Assembly (NCBI RefSeq): GCF_900116405.1
Contig: NZ_FPAQ01000011.1
Coordinates: forward strand, 26,713-90,712
Source: Halomonas saccharevitans
Lineage (GTDB): Bacteria; Pseudomonadota; Gammaproteobacteria; Pseudomonadales; Halomonadaceae
Reading direction: 5' to 3'
DNA: 64,000 bases
A model generated the notes under the pieces. That model did no database searches, was not told where the DNA came from, and saw only the letters and a program-made list of their open reading frames with translations. Made by a program: the position numbers and the translations under genes. Shown here in pieces: positions 54,528 to 63,760 of this stretch; the first letter of the stretch is position 1, and every line of letters starts with the position of its first letter.

Positions 54528-54989
54528 CTAGATGAGCGCGGCAAGCCAGGTGCCGGTGGGCAGGGCGATGCCCAGGCCCTCGGTGAACAGCACATAGCTG
54601 CCCGCGGAGAGCAGCACGCCGGTGATCAGCGCCTTGCCGCCGCTGGCGCCGAAGAGCCGGGCCAGGGCGGCCACCACCAGCAGCGAGGTGGGAATGAACC
54701 CCAGGCCGGTGAACAGCATGGCGTAGGCCAGCAGCAGGCCCAGCACCAGCAGCAGGCGTATGGCCAGCGCCTTGTGCGGCCACTCGCCGTCGGCGCCGGG
54801 CTTGAAGACGAGCGGAAGCGAGAGGCCGGCGAGCAGGATCGAAAGACCCAGCGGAAACGCCCGTGGACCCACGGGCTCGTAGCTGAACGGGACCTCCAGG
54901 TTGATGGCCTGGACGGCGACGAACGCCGCCAGGCCGATCAGCACGAGTCCCAACAGCCGGTCGGCGACCGGCTTGGTGACTTGGCTCAT
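54528..54989 (-). CDS. tctB: Tripartite tricarboxylate transporter, small membrane subunit TctB
   Basis: The 153-aa protein has four hydrophobic segments, with EPVGPRAFPLGLSILLAGLS after the first helix, the family signature. It overlaps tctC by four bases. TctB assembles with TctA. Confidence 0.9.
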   Translation of the reverse strand: MSQVTKPVADRLLGLVLIGLAAFVAVQAINLEVPFSYEPVGPRAFPLGLSILLAGLSLPLVFKPGADGEWPHKALAIRLLLVLGLLLAYAMLFTGLGFIPTSLLVVAALARLFGASGGKALITGVLLSAGSYVLFTEGLGIALPTGTWLAALI

Positions 54990-55966
54990 TTCAGACCCAC
55001 TTCCTCGGCCAGTGACTGGAAGCCGGCGACCTGCTCCTGCACGTAGCCGTCGAAGTCGTCACCGAAGCGCGACATCGGGAAGAGGCCACGCGCCTCGCGG
55101 ATCTCGGCGAAAGCCGGGTCCTCGGCCAGGGCCTGCAGGCGCTCGACCCACGCCTGGTAGGCCTCGTCGCTGACCTCCGGGCCCATGTAGTAGCCGCGCC
55201 AGATCGGCCACTGCACGTCGTAGCCCTGCTCGGCGGCGGTGGGGATCTCGGCGTAGGGGCCGCCCATGCGCTCCTCGGAGAGCGCGGCCAGCACGCGCAC
55301 CTTGCCGCTCTCGAGCTGCGACTGGAGCTCGGAGAGATCGCCGGTGAAGACCTGGATGTGGTCGCCGAGCAGCGCGGCCAGCGCCTCGCCGCCGCCCTCG
55401 AAGGCCACGTAGCGCAGGTCGCGCGGGTCGACGTCGCCGGCCTTGGCGGTCAGCGCGGCCTTCATCCAGTCCTGGCTGCCCACGGTGCCGCCGGCGCCGA
55501 AGGCGATCTCGCCCGGGGCCTCCTGGAGATCGGCCATCAGCTCGTCCAGCGACTGCCAGGGCGCGTCGGCACCGACCACGATGGCGCCGTAGTCGACGCC
55601 CAGGGCGCCCAGCCAGCGCACCTCGTCGGCGTCGTACTGGCCGAACTTGCCCAGCGCCAGGTTGACCGCGGCGCCGGTGCTGGCGGCGACGATCAGGTTC
55701 TCGTCGTCGGTGCGCACCCCGTTGACGTGGTTGTAGGCCACGGCGCCGATGCCGCCGGGCATGTAGGTCACCAGCATCGGCGAATCGATGCGACCCGTCT
55801 CGAGCAGGCCGTTGGCGGCCAGGCGGCAGGTCAGGTCGTAGCCGCCGCCGGGCTTGGCGGGGGCGATGCACTCGGCATCGCCGGCGGCCTGGGCGGAGCC
55901 GGCGAGCAGGGCGCCGCCCAGCAGGGCGAGGCCGGAGGCGTGGCGGATGGCCGTGTTGATCTTCAT
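54986..55966 (-). CDS. tctC: Tripartite tricarboxylate transporter, periplasmic binding protein TctC
   Basis: The 326-aa protein has a signal peptide (ALLGGALLAGSAQA, cleavage about residue 28) and the Bug-type fold: CIAPAKPGGGYDLTCRL, MPGGIGAVAYNHVN, GGTVGSQDWMKAAL. It binds the carboxylate and delivers it to TctAB. The start at 55966 is chosen over the long upstream frame. Its promoter region shares direct repeats with divergent tctD. Confidence 0.92.
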   Translation of the reverse strand: MKINTAIRHASGLALLGGALLAGSAQAAGDAECIAPAKPGGGYDLTCRLAANGLLETGRIDSPMLVTYMPGGIGAVAYNHVNGVRTDDENLIVAASTGAAVNLALGKFGQYDADEVRWLGALGVDYGAIVVGADAPWQSLDELMADLQEAPGEIAFGAGGTVGSQDWMKAALTAKAGDVDPRDLRYVAFEGGGEALAALLGDHIQVFTGDLSELQSQLESGKVRVLAALSEERMGGPYAEIPTAAEQGYDVQWPIWRGYYMGPEVSDEAYQAWVERLQALAEDPAFAEIREARGLFPMSRFGDDFDGYVQEQVAGFQSLAEEVGLK

Positions 55967-56050
55967 GGCGAACTCCTGTTCTCTTGTTATGCGACGTGAG
56001 CGAGGCCGCTTTGCGCCTCGCGTGATGGCCAGGGCGATGCTAGGGCCGCC

Positions 56051-56071
56051 ACCTGTCACCAACCTGTCACC
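56051..56071. promoter_or_regulatory. Direct repeat between tctC and tctD, probable TctD operator
   Basis: ACCTGTCACC occurs at 56051-56060 and 56062-56071, an 11-base period (one helical turn), as for OmpR/PhoB-family regulators. On the minus strand it lies 8 bases upstream of a TAGCAT -10-like element (56037-56042) and would overlap the tctC -35 region. Confidence 0.55.
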
Positions 56072-56101
56072 TTCCCCTTCACCGCCTGAGACATTGGTCG
56101 T

Positions 56102-56770
56102 ATGCGCCTGCTGGTCATCGAGGACGATGCGCTGATCGCCCGCTCCCTGGAGCGGGCGCTGGCGCCCCTGGGCAATACCGTCGAGGTGTTTTCCACCCAC
56201 GCCGAGGCCCGGGCCGCCCTGCGCCACGACCGCTTCGACCTGATCTTGCTCGACCTCGGCCTGCCCGACGGCGACGGCCTCGAGCTGCTCGCCGCGCTGC
56301 GCGACCGCGGCGACACCACCCCGGTGCTGATCCTCACCGCCCGCGACGGCATCGACGACCGGGTCAGCGGCCTCGATCTGGGCGCCGACGACTACCTCGC
56401 CAAGCCCTTCTCGATCGCCGAGCTGGAGGCCCGGGTGCGCGCCCTGCTGCGGCGCAGCCAGCAGCGCAGCGACAACCGCCTGCGCTACGGGCGCCTCTGC
56501 TTCGATCCGGCCACCGGCGCGGCGACTTTCGACGATGCGACGCTGGCGCTGCCGCGCCGCGAGCTGCTGCTGCTCGAGGGCCTGCTGCTGCACGCCGGCA
56601 GCATCGCCCCGCGGGAGGCGCTGGAGCGGCGACTGTTCGGCTTCGACGAGGTGGGCTCCAACGCCCTGGAGGTCTATGTCAGCCGGCTGCGCAAGCGGCT
56701 CGCCGGCTCCGGGCTTCAGATCCGCACCTTTCGCGGTCTCGGCTACCGGCTGGAGGACGCGGCCGAGTGA
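56102..56770 (+). CDS. tctD: OmpR-family response regulator TctD
   Basis: The 222-aa protein has a receiver domain with phospho-Asp51 in LILLDLGLPDGDG and Lys in LAKPFS, and a winged-helix C-terminal domain (SNALEVYVSRLRKRL, IRTFRGLGYRLE). It is transcribed away from tctCBA and likely activates it in response to tricarboxylates. The stop overlaps tctE. Confidence 0.92.
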   Translation: MRLLVIEDDALIARSLERALAPLGNTVEVFSTHAEARAALRHDRFDLILLDLGLPDGDGLELLAALRDRGDTTPVLILTARDGIDDRVSGLDLGADDYLAKPFSIAELEARVRALLRRSQQRSDNRLRYGRLCFDPATGAATFDDATLALPRRELLLLEGLLLHAGSIAPREALERRLFGFDEVGSNALEVYVSRLRKRLAGSGLQIRTFRGLGYRLEDAAE

Positions 56771-58230
56771 TCGAGGTCGCGGGCTCGCTCAAGCGTCGCC
56801 TGGCGGTGTGGCTGCTGGTCACCGTCACCGGCCTCGGCGCGCTTTTGATGATCGAGGCCTGGGTGAGCAGCCAGCGCGCCGCCGAGCGCGCCTATGACAG
56901 CCAGCTCGAGGCCGCCGCCCTGACCATCGCCGAGGCCGTGCAGTGGGAGCAGGGCGAGCCGCTGATCGAGGTGCCCGCGGCGGCCCTGCAGATTCTCGCC
57001 ACCCGCCACCAGGAGCGGGTCTTCTACGCCGTGCTCGACGCCGACGGCGAGGCCGTCTCCGCCAACCTGCCCTTCGCCATCGAACCTGGCTGGCGCGAAC
57101 GGGCGGCCGCCGAGCCCCTGGCGCTGACCGCGCGCCTGGACGGCGAGGCCTGGCGGCTCTACGGCCGCGAGGTCGACTCGGCGGGCTGGGTCTCCCAGGA
57201 GCCGGTGCAGGTCTGGGTGGGCCACACCCGGGCCGGGCGCATGGCGCTGGCCGACGAGCTCTTCGAGCGCACCCTGACGCGCTTCGTGGCCATGGTGCTG
57301 CTGGCCGGGGTGCTGATGGCCCTGGCCCTGCGGGTGGCGCTGGGGCCGATGCGTCGGCTGCGCCGCGTGCTGCGCCGCCGCGACGCCGACGACATGCGCC
57401 CGCTGGACGCCCGGGTGCCCGAGGAGATGCGCGAGCTGGCCCAGACCCTCGATCACCTCTTCGCCCGCCAGCGCCAGAGCCGCGAGGCGCTGCTGCGCTT
57501 CACCGCCGACGCCAGCCACCAGCTCAAGACGCCGCTGGCCGGGCTGCAGAGCGTGAGCGAGCTGGCGCTGGCGAGCGAGGAGCCGGCCGAGTGGCGGGCC
57601 GCCTTGAGTGCGGTGCACGAGGGCGCCGGTCGCACCAGCCGGCTCGCCGGGCAGCTGTTGAGCCTGGCCCGGCTGCGCCACCTCGGCGAGGCCGAGGCCG
57701 AGGCGGTGGCGCCGCTGGACCTCGCCGCCGCGCTGCGCGAGACGCTGCTCGACTGGGCCGGGCGCGAGGCGGCCCGCGACCACGACCTGGGGCTGGCCGA
57801 GCTGCCCGCCGGGCCGGTGTGGGTGCGCGCCGAGGGCTGGGCGATCCGCGAGCTGCTCGGCAACCTGATCGACAACGCCCTGCGCTACACGCCGCCGGGC
57901 AGCGTGATCACTCTCGGTCTCGAAAGACTCGGGGGTCTTGAAGTGCCCAAGGGGCTCGAGGGGGGTGACCAGGATCGCGAACGGGTGGACGAGGTGGCGC
58001 TCTTCGTCGAGGACGACGGCCCCGGGGTGGCCGAGGAGGTCCGCGAGCGGCTGCTGCGGCCCTTCGAGCGGGGCGGACGCCAGGACACCGACGGCTCCGG
58101 GCTGGGCCTGTCGATCGTCGACTCCATCGCCCGCCGTCTCGGCGGGCGGCTGGTGCTGGCGGCCCGCGAGCCCCACGGCCTGGTGGTCAGGCTTCATCTT
58201 CCGCTGTGCGATCCCGAGGAGGCCCCATGA
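56767..58230 (+). CDS. tctE: Sensor histidine kinase TctE
   Basis: The 487-aa kinase has two transmembrane segments (about 15-35 and 172-190), a periplasmic domain between them, HAMP, the H-box ASHQLKTPLAGLQSV (His near residue 250), and the ATP-binding N, G1 and G2 boxes (LIDNALRYTPPGS, EDDGPGV, GSGLGLSIVDSI). It pairs with TctD. It overlaps tctD and the next gene by four bases each. Confidence 0.92.
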   Translation: MIEVAGSLKRRLAVWLLVTVTGLGALLMIEAWVSSQRAAERAYDSQLEAAALTIAEAVQWEQGEPLIEVPAAALQILATRHQERVFYAVLDADGEAVSANLPFAIEPGWRERAAAEPLALTARLDGEAWRLYGREVDSAGWVSQEPVQVWVGHTRAGRMALADELFERTLTRFVAMVLLAGVLMALALRVALGPMRRLRRVLRRRDADDMRPLDARVPEEMRELAQTLDHLFARQRQSREALLRFTADASHQLKTPLAGLQSVSELALASEEPAEWRAALSAVHEGAGRTSRLAGQLLSLARLRHLGEAEAEAVAPLDLAAALRETLLDWAGREAARDHDLGLAELPAGPVWVRAEGWAIRELLGNLIDNALRYTPPGSVITLGLERLGGLEVPKGLEGGDQDRERVDEVALFVEDDGPGVAEEVRERLLRPFERGGRQDTDGSGLGLSIVDSIARRLGGRLVLAAREPHGLVVRLHLPLCDPEEAP

Positions 58231-59285
58231 TGCCCCGGCGAGTCAGCCTCTCCCTCAGTCTGCTGGCGCTGCTGCTGGTCGGCGCCGGCGTCGCTGCCGG
58301 CCAGGCGCGCGCGGCAGCGACGCCGCTGGTGGTCGATGCGGCCCTCGACCGTGAGGTGGTCGCGCCGCTGCTCGACGCCTTTCGCGCCGCCCATCCCGAG
58401 ATCGCCCTGGATTTTCGCGACCGCTCGACCCTCGAGGTCGATGCGCTGGTCGCCGAGGCCGACCCGGCGCCGGACGTGGTGATCAGCTCGGCGATGCCCT
58501 GGCAGATGGCGCGCGTCAACCAGGGCCATGCGCGGCGGCTCGACTCGCCGGCGGCGCGGCGCTGGCCGGCCTGGGCCAAGTGGCGCGACGAGGTGTTCGG
58601 CTTCACCTTCGAGCCCATCGTCATGGCCTACCGGCTCGACCTCTCGCGCCACATGATGCCGCCCCAGACCCACGCCGATCTGCACACCCTGCTGACCACC
58701 GAGCGGGACATGCTCGACGGCAGGGTGACCACTTACTCACCCTTGAAGAGTGGCGTGGGCTACACCCTCTACCAGCAGGATGCCCGCTACACGCCGCGTT
58801 TCTGGGATCTGGTGGCCGGCATGGGGCGGGTGGATGCCCAGCTAGAGGGCAGCACCCGGGCGATGCTCGAGGGGCTCAGCGACGGGCGCTATTGGCTCGG
58901 TTATAACCTGCTCGGTTCCTACGCCATGGTCTGGGCCCAGGAGCATCCCGAGGTGATCGTGCAGGTGCCCAGGGACTACTCGCTGGTGATGATGCGCATG
59001 GCCTTCATCCATCGCGACGCGCCGCATCCGGCGGCCGCCGAGGCCTTCGTCGACTTCCTGCTCGGCCGCGAGGGCCAGCGGGTGCTGGCCGGCCAGACGC
59101 CTTTGTTCAGCGTTCGCCCGGACATCGTCGGGCCTTACACGGCGGCGCGACTGCGCGATCAGGTGGGCGAGCGGCTCTTCCCGATCCCCCTCAACGCCTC
59201 GCTGCTGGCCTTCGTCGATCCCCAGCGCCGCGCCGCCTTCCTGGAGCGCTGGCGCCGCGAATTCCGCCGCGACGTCACGAAGTAA
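58227..59285 (+). CDS. Periplasmic ABC-type solute-binding protein without a cognate permease
   Basis: The 352-aa protein has a signal peptide ([21 protein letters not shown], about 8-30) and a class II periplasmic-binding fold similar to iron(III)/small-anion binders ([49 protein letters not shown]). No ABC permease or ATPase is near. The ATG overlaps the tctE stop (ATGA), so it probably works with the kinase as a ligand sensor. The ligand is unknown. Confidence 0.85.
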   Translation: MMPRRVSLSLSLLALLLVGAGVAAGQARAAATPLVVDAALDREVVAPLLDAFRAAHPEIALDFRDRSTLEVDALVAEADPAPDVVISSAMPWQMARVNQGHARRLDSPAARRWPAWAKWRDEVFGFTFEPIVMAYRLDLSRHMMPPQTHADLHTLLTTERDMLDGRVTTYSPLKSGVGYTLYQQDARYTPRFWDLVAGMGRVDAQLEGSTRAMLEGLSDGRYWLGYNLLGSYAMVWAQEHPEVIVQVPRDYSLVMMRMAFIHRDAPHPAAAEAFVDFLLGREGQRVLAGQTPLFSVRPDIVGPYTAARLRDQVGERLFPIPLNASLLAFVDPQRRAAFLERWRREFRRDVTK

Positions 59286-59301
59286 GCAGGCACTTCGCGG
59301 A

Positions 59302-59331
59302 TTGCCGGACCCGGGGGCTGACCGCTATAAT
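59302..59331 (+). promoter_or_regulatory. Promoter of guaBA
   Basis: TTGCCG and a consensus TATAAT are spaced by 18 bases, about 50 bases upstream of the guaB ATG. Confidence 0.7.
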
Positions 59332-59382
59332 GGGGGATTAACTTCCCTCCCTCCTCCCACCAGCCCATGGGTGTTTTCGCAT

Positions 59383-60852
59383 ATGCTACGTATGGCCCAA
59401 GAAGCGCTTACGTTCGATGACGTATTACTCGTTCCCGGGTATTCCGAGGTGCTGCCCAACGAGGTCAGCCTCCGGACCCGCCTGACTCGGGATCTGTACC
59501 TGAACATCCCGCTGGTCTCCGCCGCCATGGATACCGTCACCGAGGCGCGCCTGGCCATCGCCATGGCCCAGGAAGGGGGCATCGGCATCATCCACAAGAG
59601 CATGACCATGGCGCAGCAGGCCGCCGAGGTGCGCAAGGTCAAGAAGCACGAGAGCGTGATCGTGAAGGACCCGGTCACCGTCAGCCCCAAGGCCAAGCTG
59701 GATGACCTGCTGGCGATGGCCGAGGAGCACGGCTTCTCCGGCTTCCCGGTGGTGGAGGGAGAGACCCTGGTAGGCCTGGTGACGCAACGCGACATGCGTT
59801 TCCAGCCCAACCATGGCGACAGCGTCGCCGATATCATGACCCCCGGCGAGAAGCTCGTGACCGTGCAGGTGGGCACCACGCTCGACATCATCAAGGGCAA
59901 GATGCAGGAGCACCGCATCGAGAAGATGCTGGTGGTGGATGACGAGAACCGCCTGCGCGGCCTGGTGACCTTCCAGGATATCGAGAAGGCCCGCACCTTC
60001 CCCCTCGCCGCCAAGGATGCCGACGGCCGCCTGCTGGTCGGCGCCGCGGTGGGCACCGGCCCCGAGACGCCGGACCGCGTGGCCGCCCTGGCCGAGGCCG
60101 GCGTCGACGTGGTGGTGGTCGACACCGCCCACGGCCACTCCAAGGGCGTGATCGAGCGCGTGCGCTGGGTGAAGGAGAACTTCCCGCAGATCCAGGTGAT
60201 CGGCGGCAACATCGCTACCGCCGAGGCCGCCCAGGCGCTGGCCGAGGCGGGCGCCGATGCCGTCAAGGTCGGCATCGGCCCCGGTTCCATCTGCACCACC
60301 CGCGTGGTGGCGGGCGTCGGCCTTCCGCAGATCACCGCCGTCTCCAACGTTGCCGCGGCCCTTGAGCCCTTCGACATCCCGCTGATCGCCGACGGCGGCG
60401 TGCGCTTCTCCGGCGACCTCGCCAAGGCCGTGGCGGCGGGTGCCAGCTGCGTGATGGCCGGTGGCCTCTTGGCCGGTACCGAGGAATCCCCGGGCGAGAT
60501 CGAGCTCTTCCAGGGCCGCACCTACAAGGCCTACCGCGGCATGGGGTCCATGGGCGCCATGTCCCAGACCCAGGGCAGCGCCGACCGCTACTTCCAGGAC
60601 AAGAGCGAGGGCGCCGAGAAGCTGGTGCCCGAAGGCATCGAAGGCCGCGTGCCCTACAAGGGCATGATGAGCGCCATCGTCCACCAGCTGATGGGCGGCC
60701 TGCGCGCCTCCATGGGCTACACCGGCTGCCGCGACATCCAGGAGATGCGCACCAAGCCGCAGTTCGTGCAGATCACCGGGGCCGGCTTCAACGAGTCCCA
60801 CGTGCACGACGTGCAGATCACCAAGGAAGCCCCGAACTACCGGGCCGGGTGA
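59383..60852 (+). CDS. guaB: Inosine-5'-monophosphate dehydrogenase
   Basis: Oxidises IMP to XMP with NAD+, the committed step to GMP. The 489-aa barrel enzyme has a CBS pair (about 95-205, [20 protein letters not shown] to [13 protein letters not shown]), the catalytic Cys in [11 protein letters not shown], and the flap with GMGSMGAM. The start at 59383 gives [16 protein letters not shown] as in E. coli. It is followed by guaA. Confidence 0.97.
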   Translation: MLRMAQEALTFDDVLLVPGYSEVLPNEVSLRTRLTRDLYLNIPLVSAAMDTVTEARLAIAMAQEGGIGIIHKSMTMAQQAAEVRKVKKHESVIVKDPVTVSPKAKLDDLLAMAEEHGFSGFPVVEGETLVGLVTQRDMRFQPNHGDSVADIMTPGEKLVTVQVGTTLDIIKGKMQEHRIEKMLVVDDENRLRGLVTFQDIEKARTFPLAAKDADGRLLVGAAVGTGPETPDRVAALAEAGVDVVVVDTAHGHSKGVIERVRWVKENFPQIQVIGGNIATAEAAQALAEAGADAVKVGIGPGSICTTRVVAGVGLPQITAVSNVAAALEPFDIPLIADGGVRFSGDLAKAVAAGASCVMAGGLLAGTEESPGEIELFQGRTYKAYRGMGSMGAMSQTQGSADRYFQDKSEGAEKLVPEGIEGRVPYKGMMSAIVHQLMGGLRASMGYTGCRDIQEMRTKPQFVQITGAGFNESHVHDVQITKEAPNYRAG

Positions 60853-60871
60853 TCCCGACCTCTGAACTACC

Positions 60872-60900
60872 GCGGCGGGGGCAACCCCGCCGCTCGCTTT
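60872..60900 (+). terminator. Hairpin in the guaB-guaA gap
   Basis: GCGGCGGGG and CCCCGCCGC enclose GCAA (a GNRA-like tetraloop), with a T-rich TCGCTTTT after it. It may be an attenuator or partial terminator that lowers guaA. Confidence 0.5.
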
Positions 60901-60934
60901 TGGATCCGGCCTGCCGCCACACCGAGACACTTCC

Positions 60935-62512
60935 ATGACCGATATTCACGCCCATAAGATCCTGATCCTCGACTTCGGCTCCCAGTACACCCAGCTGATT
61001 GCCCGCCGCGTGCGCGAGATCGGCGTCTACTCCGAGGTTCGCGCCTTCGATATCACCGAAGCCGAGATTCGCGAGTACGCCCCCAACGGCATCATCCTCG
61101 CCGGCGGCCCCGAGTCGGTCACCGAGCTGGATTCGCCCCGCGCCCCGCAGTGCGTGTTCGAGATGGGCCTGCCGGTGTTCGGCATCTGCTACGGCATGCA
61201 GACCATGGCCGAGCAGCTCGGCGGCAAGGTGGCCGGATCGAACGTGCGTGAGTTCGGCTACGCCCAGATTCGCCTGGACGCCGAGACCGCGCTGTTCAAG
61301 AACATCTCGGATCATATCGATCACGAGACCGGCAACAGCCTGCTCGACGTCTGGATGAGCCACGGCGACAAGGTCGCTCAGGTGCCGGACACCTTCACGG
61401 TGACCGCCTCCACCCCGAGCTGCCCGATCGCCGCCATGAGCTGGGAGGAAAAGCGCTTCTTCGGCGTGCAGTTCCACCCCGAGGTGACCCACACCCTGCA
61501 GGGCCAGCGCATCCTCGAGCACTTCGTGCTGGATATCTGCGGCAGCGAGCGCAACTGGACCCCGGCGCAGATCATCGAGGACCAGATCAGTCGCGTGCGC
61601 GATCAGGTGGGCGACCGCCACGTGCTGCTCGGCCTCTCCGGCGGCGTCGACTCCTCCGTGGTCGCCGCCCTCCTGCACAAGGCCATCGGCGATCAGCTGA
61701 CCTGCGTGTTCGTCGACAACGGCCTGCTGCGCAAGGCCGAGGGCGACCAGGTGATGGAGACCTTCGCCAAGCACATGGGCGTGCGGGTGATCCGCGTCGA
61801 CGCCGAGGACCTGTTCCTCGGCAAGCTCGAGGGCGTCGACGAGCCCGAGGCCAAGCGCAAGATCATCGGCAACACCTTCATCGACGTGTTCGATGCCGAG
61901 GCCGCCAAGATCGAAGGCGTCGACTTCCTGGCCCAGGGCACCATCTACCCGGACGTGATCGAGTCCGCCGCCGCCAAGACCGGCAAGGCGCACGTGATCA
62001 AGTCGCACCACAATGTGGGCGGCCTGCCCGAGACCATGAAGCTCAAGCTCGTCGAGCCGCTGCGCGAGCTGTTCAAGGACGAGGTGCGCAAGCTCGGCGT
62101 CGAGCTCGGCCTACCCTACGACATGGTCTACCGTCACCCCTTCCCGGGGCCGGGCCTCGGCGTGCGCATCCTCGGCGAGGTGAAGAAGGAGTACGCCGAC
62201 ATCCTGCGCGAGGCCGACGCCATCTTCATCGAGGAGCTGCACAACGCCGGCTGGTACCACAAGACCAGCCAGGCCTTCGCCGTCTTCCTGCCGGTCAAAT
62301 CGGTTGGCGTGGTCGGTGACGGCCGCCGCTACGAGTGGGTGATCGCGCTGCGCGCCGTGGAGACCATCGACTTCATGACCGCCCGCTGGGCGCACCTGCC
62401 CTACGAGCTCTTGGAGAAGGTCTCCAACCGCATCATCAACGAGATCACCGGCGTTTCTCGCGTGACCTACGACGTGAGCAGCAAGCCGCCCGCCACCATC
62501 GAGTGGGAGTGA
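60935..62512 (+). CDS. guaA: GMP synthase (glutamine-hydrolysing)
   Basis: Converts XMP to GMP with glutamine and ATP. The 525-aa protein has the class I glutaminase ([18 protein letters not shown], active-site [24 protein letters not shown]) and the ATP pyrophosphatase domain with SGGVDSSV, ending in the family C-terminus KPPATIEWE. It is cotranscribed with guaB. A terminator follows. Confidence 0.97.
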   Translation: MTDIHAHKILILDFGSQYTQLIARRVREIGVYSEVRAFDITEAEIREYAPNGIILAGGPESVTELDSPRAPQCVFEMGLPVFGICYGMQTMAEQLGGKVAGSNVREFGYAQIRLDAETALFKNISDHIDHETGNSLLDVWMSHGDKVAQVPDTFTVTASTPSCPIAAMSWEEKRFFGVQFHPEVTHTLQGQRILEHFVLDICGSERNWTPAQIIEDQISRVRDQVGDRHVLLGLSGGVDSSVVAALLHKAIGDQLTCVFVDNGLLRKAEGDQVMETFAKHMGVRVIRVDAEDLFLGKLEGVDEPEAKRKIIGNTFIDVFDAEAAKIEGVDFLAQGTIYPDVIESAAAKTGKAHVIKSHHNVGGLPETMKLKLVEPLRELFKDEVRKLGVELGLPYDMVYRHPFPGPGLGVRILGEVKKEYADILREADAIFIEELHNAGWYHKTSQAFAVFLPVKSVGVVGDGRRYEWVIALRAVETIDFMTARWAHLPYELLEKVSNRIINEITGVSRVTYDVSSKPPATIEWE

Positions 62513-62549
62513 TCGAAGCGCTGCCGGACATTAGCCGGTAGTTTTCGCG

Positions 62550-62579
62550 AGGCCACTCGAGACATCGGGTGGCCTTTTC
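62550..62579 (+). terminator. Terminator of guaBA
   Basis: AGGCCAC (62550-62556) and GTGGCCT (62569-62575) enclose a 12-base loop, followed by TTT. Confidence 0.7.
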
Positions 62580-62616
62580 ATTGGCTCGTCCTGAGCCGCT
62601 TGATGCGGAGTTAGCG

Positions 62617-63354
62617 ATGGTCAGCGGCGAAGAGATCACGGCCGAGGCGCTGGCGTTTGCCAAGCGGAACAGGCAGCGCATCGCCCGGGAGCGGACGGAT
62701 AGGGAGCGCTACGTCCCCGAAGCACAACCCGTCTCGATCTTCATGGCGGGCTCCCCTGGGGCGGGCAAGACCGAGATATCCAAGGAGTATGTGGCCGCCC
62801 TCGATGAGCTCCGAGAAGAAGGCATGGATGGCCTGGGCAACATACTACGGATCGATCCCGACGACCTGAGGGAAGAGCTGCCGGGCTACACCGGTGCCAA
62901 TTCTTGGCTGTTCCAGAGGGCCGTGTCGATCCTGGTGGAACGGATTCACGACCTGATGCTGAAGCAGCGACAGTCGTTCATCCTCGATGGGACGCTTGCC
63001 AGTCTCGACGTGGCACGGAAGAACATCGAACGCTCCCTGAACAAAGATAGGGATGTACAGATTTTCTATGTATATCAGAACCCTAAGCTCGCTTGGCAGT
63101 TCGTGTGCAGCCGTGAAGAGGTCGAAGGTCGAAATATCCCGCTCGATGGTTTCATCCGCCAGTGTCTGGATGTTCAGGACGTCTTGCGGTGGATCAAGCA
63201 GGAGTACGGCGATCGGGTGATGCTGGACATGATCATCAAGGACAACGATGGCACGAATCAGCAGTGGGAGACGGATATCGACTCGATTGATGACTACCTG
63301 CCCGAGCGCTACACTCGTGAACAGCTAGAAAGCCTGCTCGTAGGTGAGGATTGA
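62617..63354 (+). CDS. Zeta-toxin-like P-loop kinase
   Basis: The 245-aa protein has Walker A GSPGAGKT (45-52), a downstream IDPDD element (residues about 86-90) and ILDGTLASLDVARKNIERS, resembling zeta/PezT UDP-N-acetylglucosamine kinases and related AAA33-type phosphotransferases. Zeta toxins phosphorylate UDP-sugars and block cell-wall synthesis, but a non-toxin role is possible. The start at 62617 follows GCGGAG; an upstream GTG lies inside the guaBA terminator. No epsilon-like antitoxin precedes it; a 49-aa ORF follows at 2 bases. Base composition is more AT-rich than in neighbours, suggesting transfer. Confidence 0.75.
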   Translation: MVSGEEITAEALAFAKRNRQRIARERTDRERYVPEAQPVSIFMAGSPGAGKTEISKEYVAALDELREEGMDGLGNILRIDPDDLREELPGYTGANSWLFQRAVSILVERIHDLMLKQRQSFILDGTLASLDVARKNIERSLNKDRDVQIFYVYQNPKLAWQFVCSREEVEGRNIPLDGFIRQCLDVQDVLRWIKQEYGDRVMLDMIIKDNDGTNQQWETDIDSIDDYLPERYTREQLESLLVGED

Positions 63355-63356
63355 GC

Positions 63357-63506
63357 ATGAAAGAACACGTCGCCAAGTCGACCCCCTTGACCCATTTTGC
63401 GCGCCACGCGACTGCGGAGCAGAAGCAGGCGGTGCGTAACAAGGTGATCAACAATGCCATCGCCCGTCAGAAGCGTGTCCTCGATCAGGCCAAGGAGCAG
63501 CGCTGA
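63357..63506 (+). CDS. Small basic protein downstream of the zeta-like kinase
   Basis: An ATG two bases after the kinase stop opens a 49-aa frame: MKEHVAKSTPLTHFARHATAEQ... ending QAKEQR. It is basic and helical with no recognisable domain. The tight spacing argues for translation with the kinase. It could be an antitoxin or accessory protein; no known family was recognised, and it may also be a chance frame. Confidence 0.45.
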   Translation: MKEHVAKSTPLTHFARHATAEQKQAVRNKVINNAIARQKRVLDQAKEQR

Positions 63507-63544
63507 CGGTGATCGTTGCGCGAGCCCTGAGATGAGCAGCATAG

Positions 63545-63573
63545 GAATCCGCCACGAGGCGGGTTCTTTTTTT
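63545..63573 (+). terminator. Terminator after the kinase-ORF pair
   Basis: GAATCCGCC and GGCGGGTTC pair around ACGA and are followed by seven T. Confidence 0.85.
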
Positions 63574-63688
63574 GCGCGGCGTGTGGCCCCATGGCAACCC
63601 TGCACTTTCCAAATGCAGCTAGCGGTTGCCCTTATCCAGCCTCAAGTTGTCAGCCCGGCTTATTCATGAGGGCGTCCTGAAAACGAAG

Positions 63689-63760
63689 ATGGCGAGTGGT
63701 TTTCTCTTGTAGAATCAAGATGTTCCTGCCAGAACACGATTCAAGAGGACCACTCGCCAT
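63689..63760 (+). promoter_or_regulatory. Inverted repeat covering the transposase ribosome site and start codon
   Basis: ATGGCGAGTGGT (63689-63700) pairs with ACCACTCGCCAT (63749-63760), CTCTTG (63704-63709) with CAAGAG (63742-63747), and GAATC (63712-63716) with GATTC (63738-63742). The right arm holds the Shine-Dalgarno and the first bases of the ATG, so a read-through mRNA would hide the start. Confidence 0.7.

Noticed and set aside
52951..54783. Upstream extension of the AbrB gene into a 966-aa frame
   Set aside because: The extra part is another frame of tctA; the true start is a GTG at 52950 with a ribosome site.
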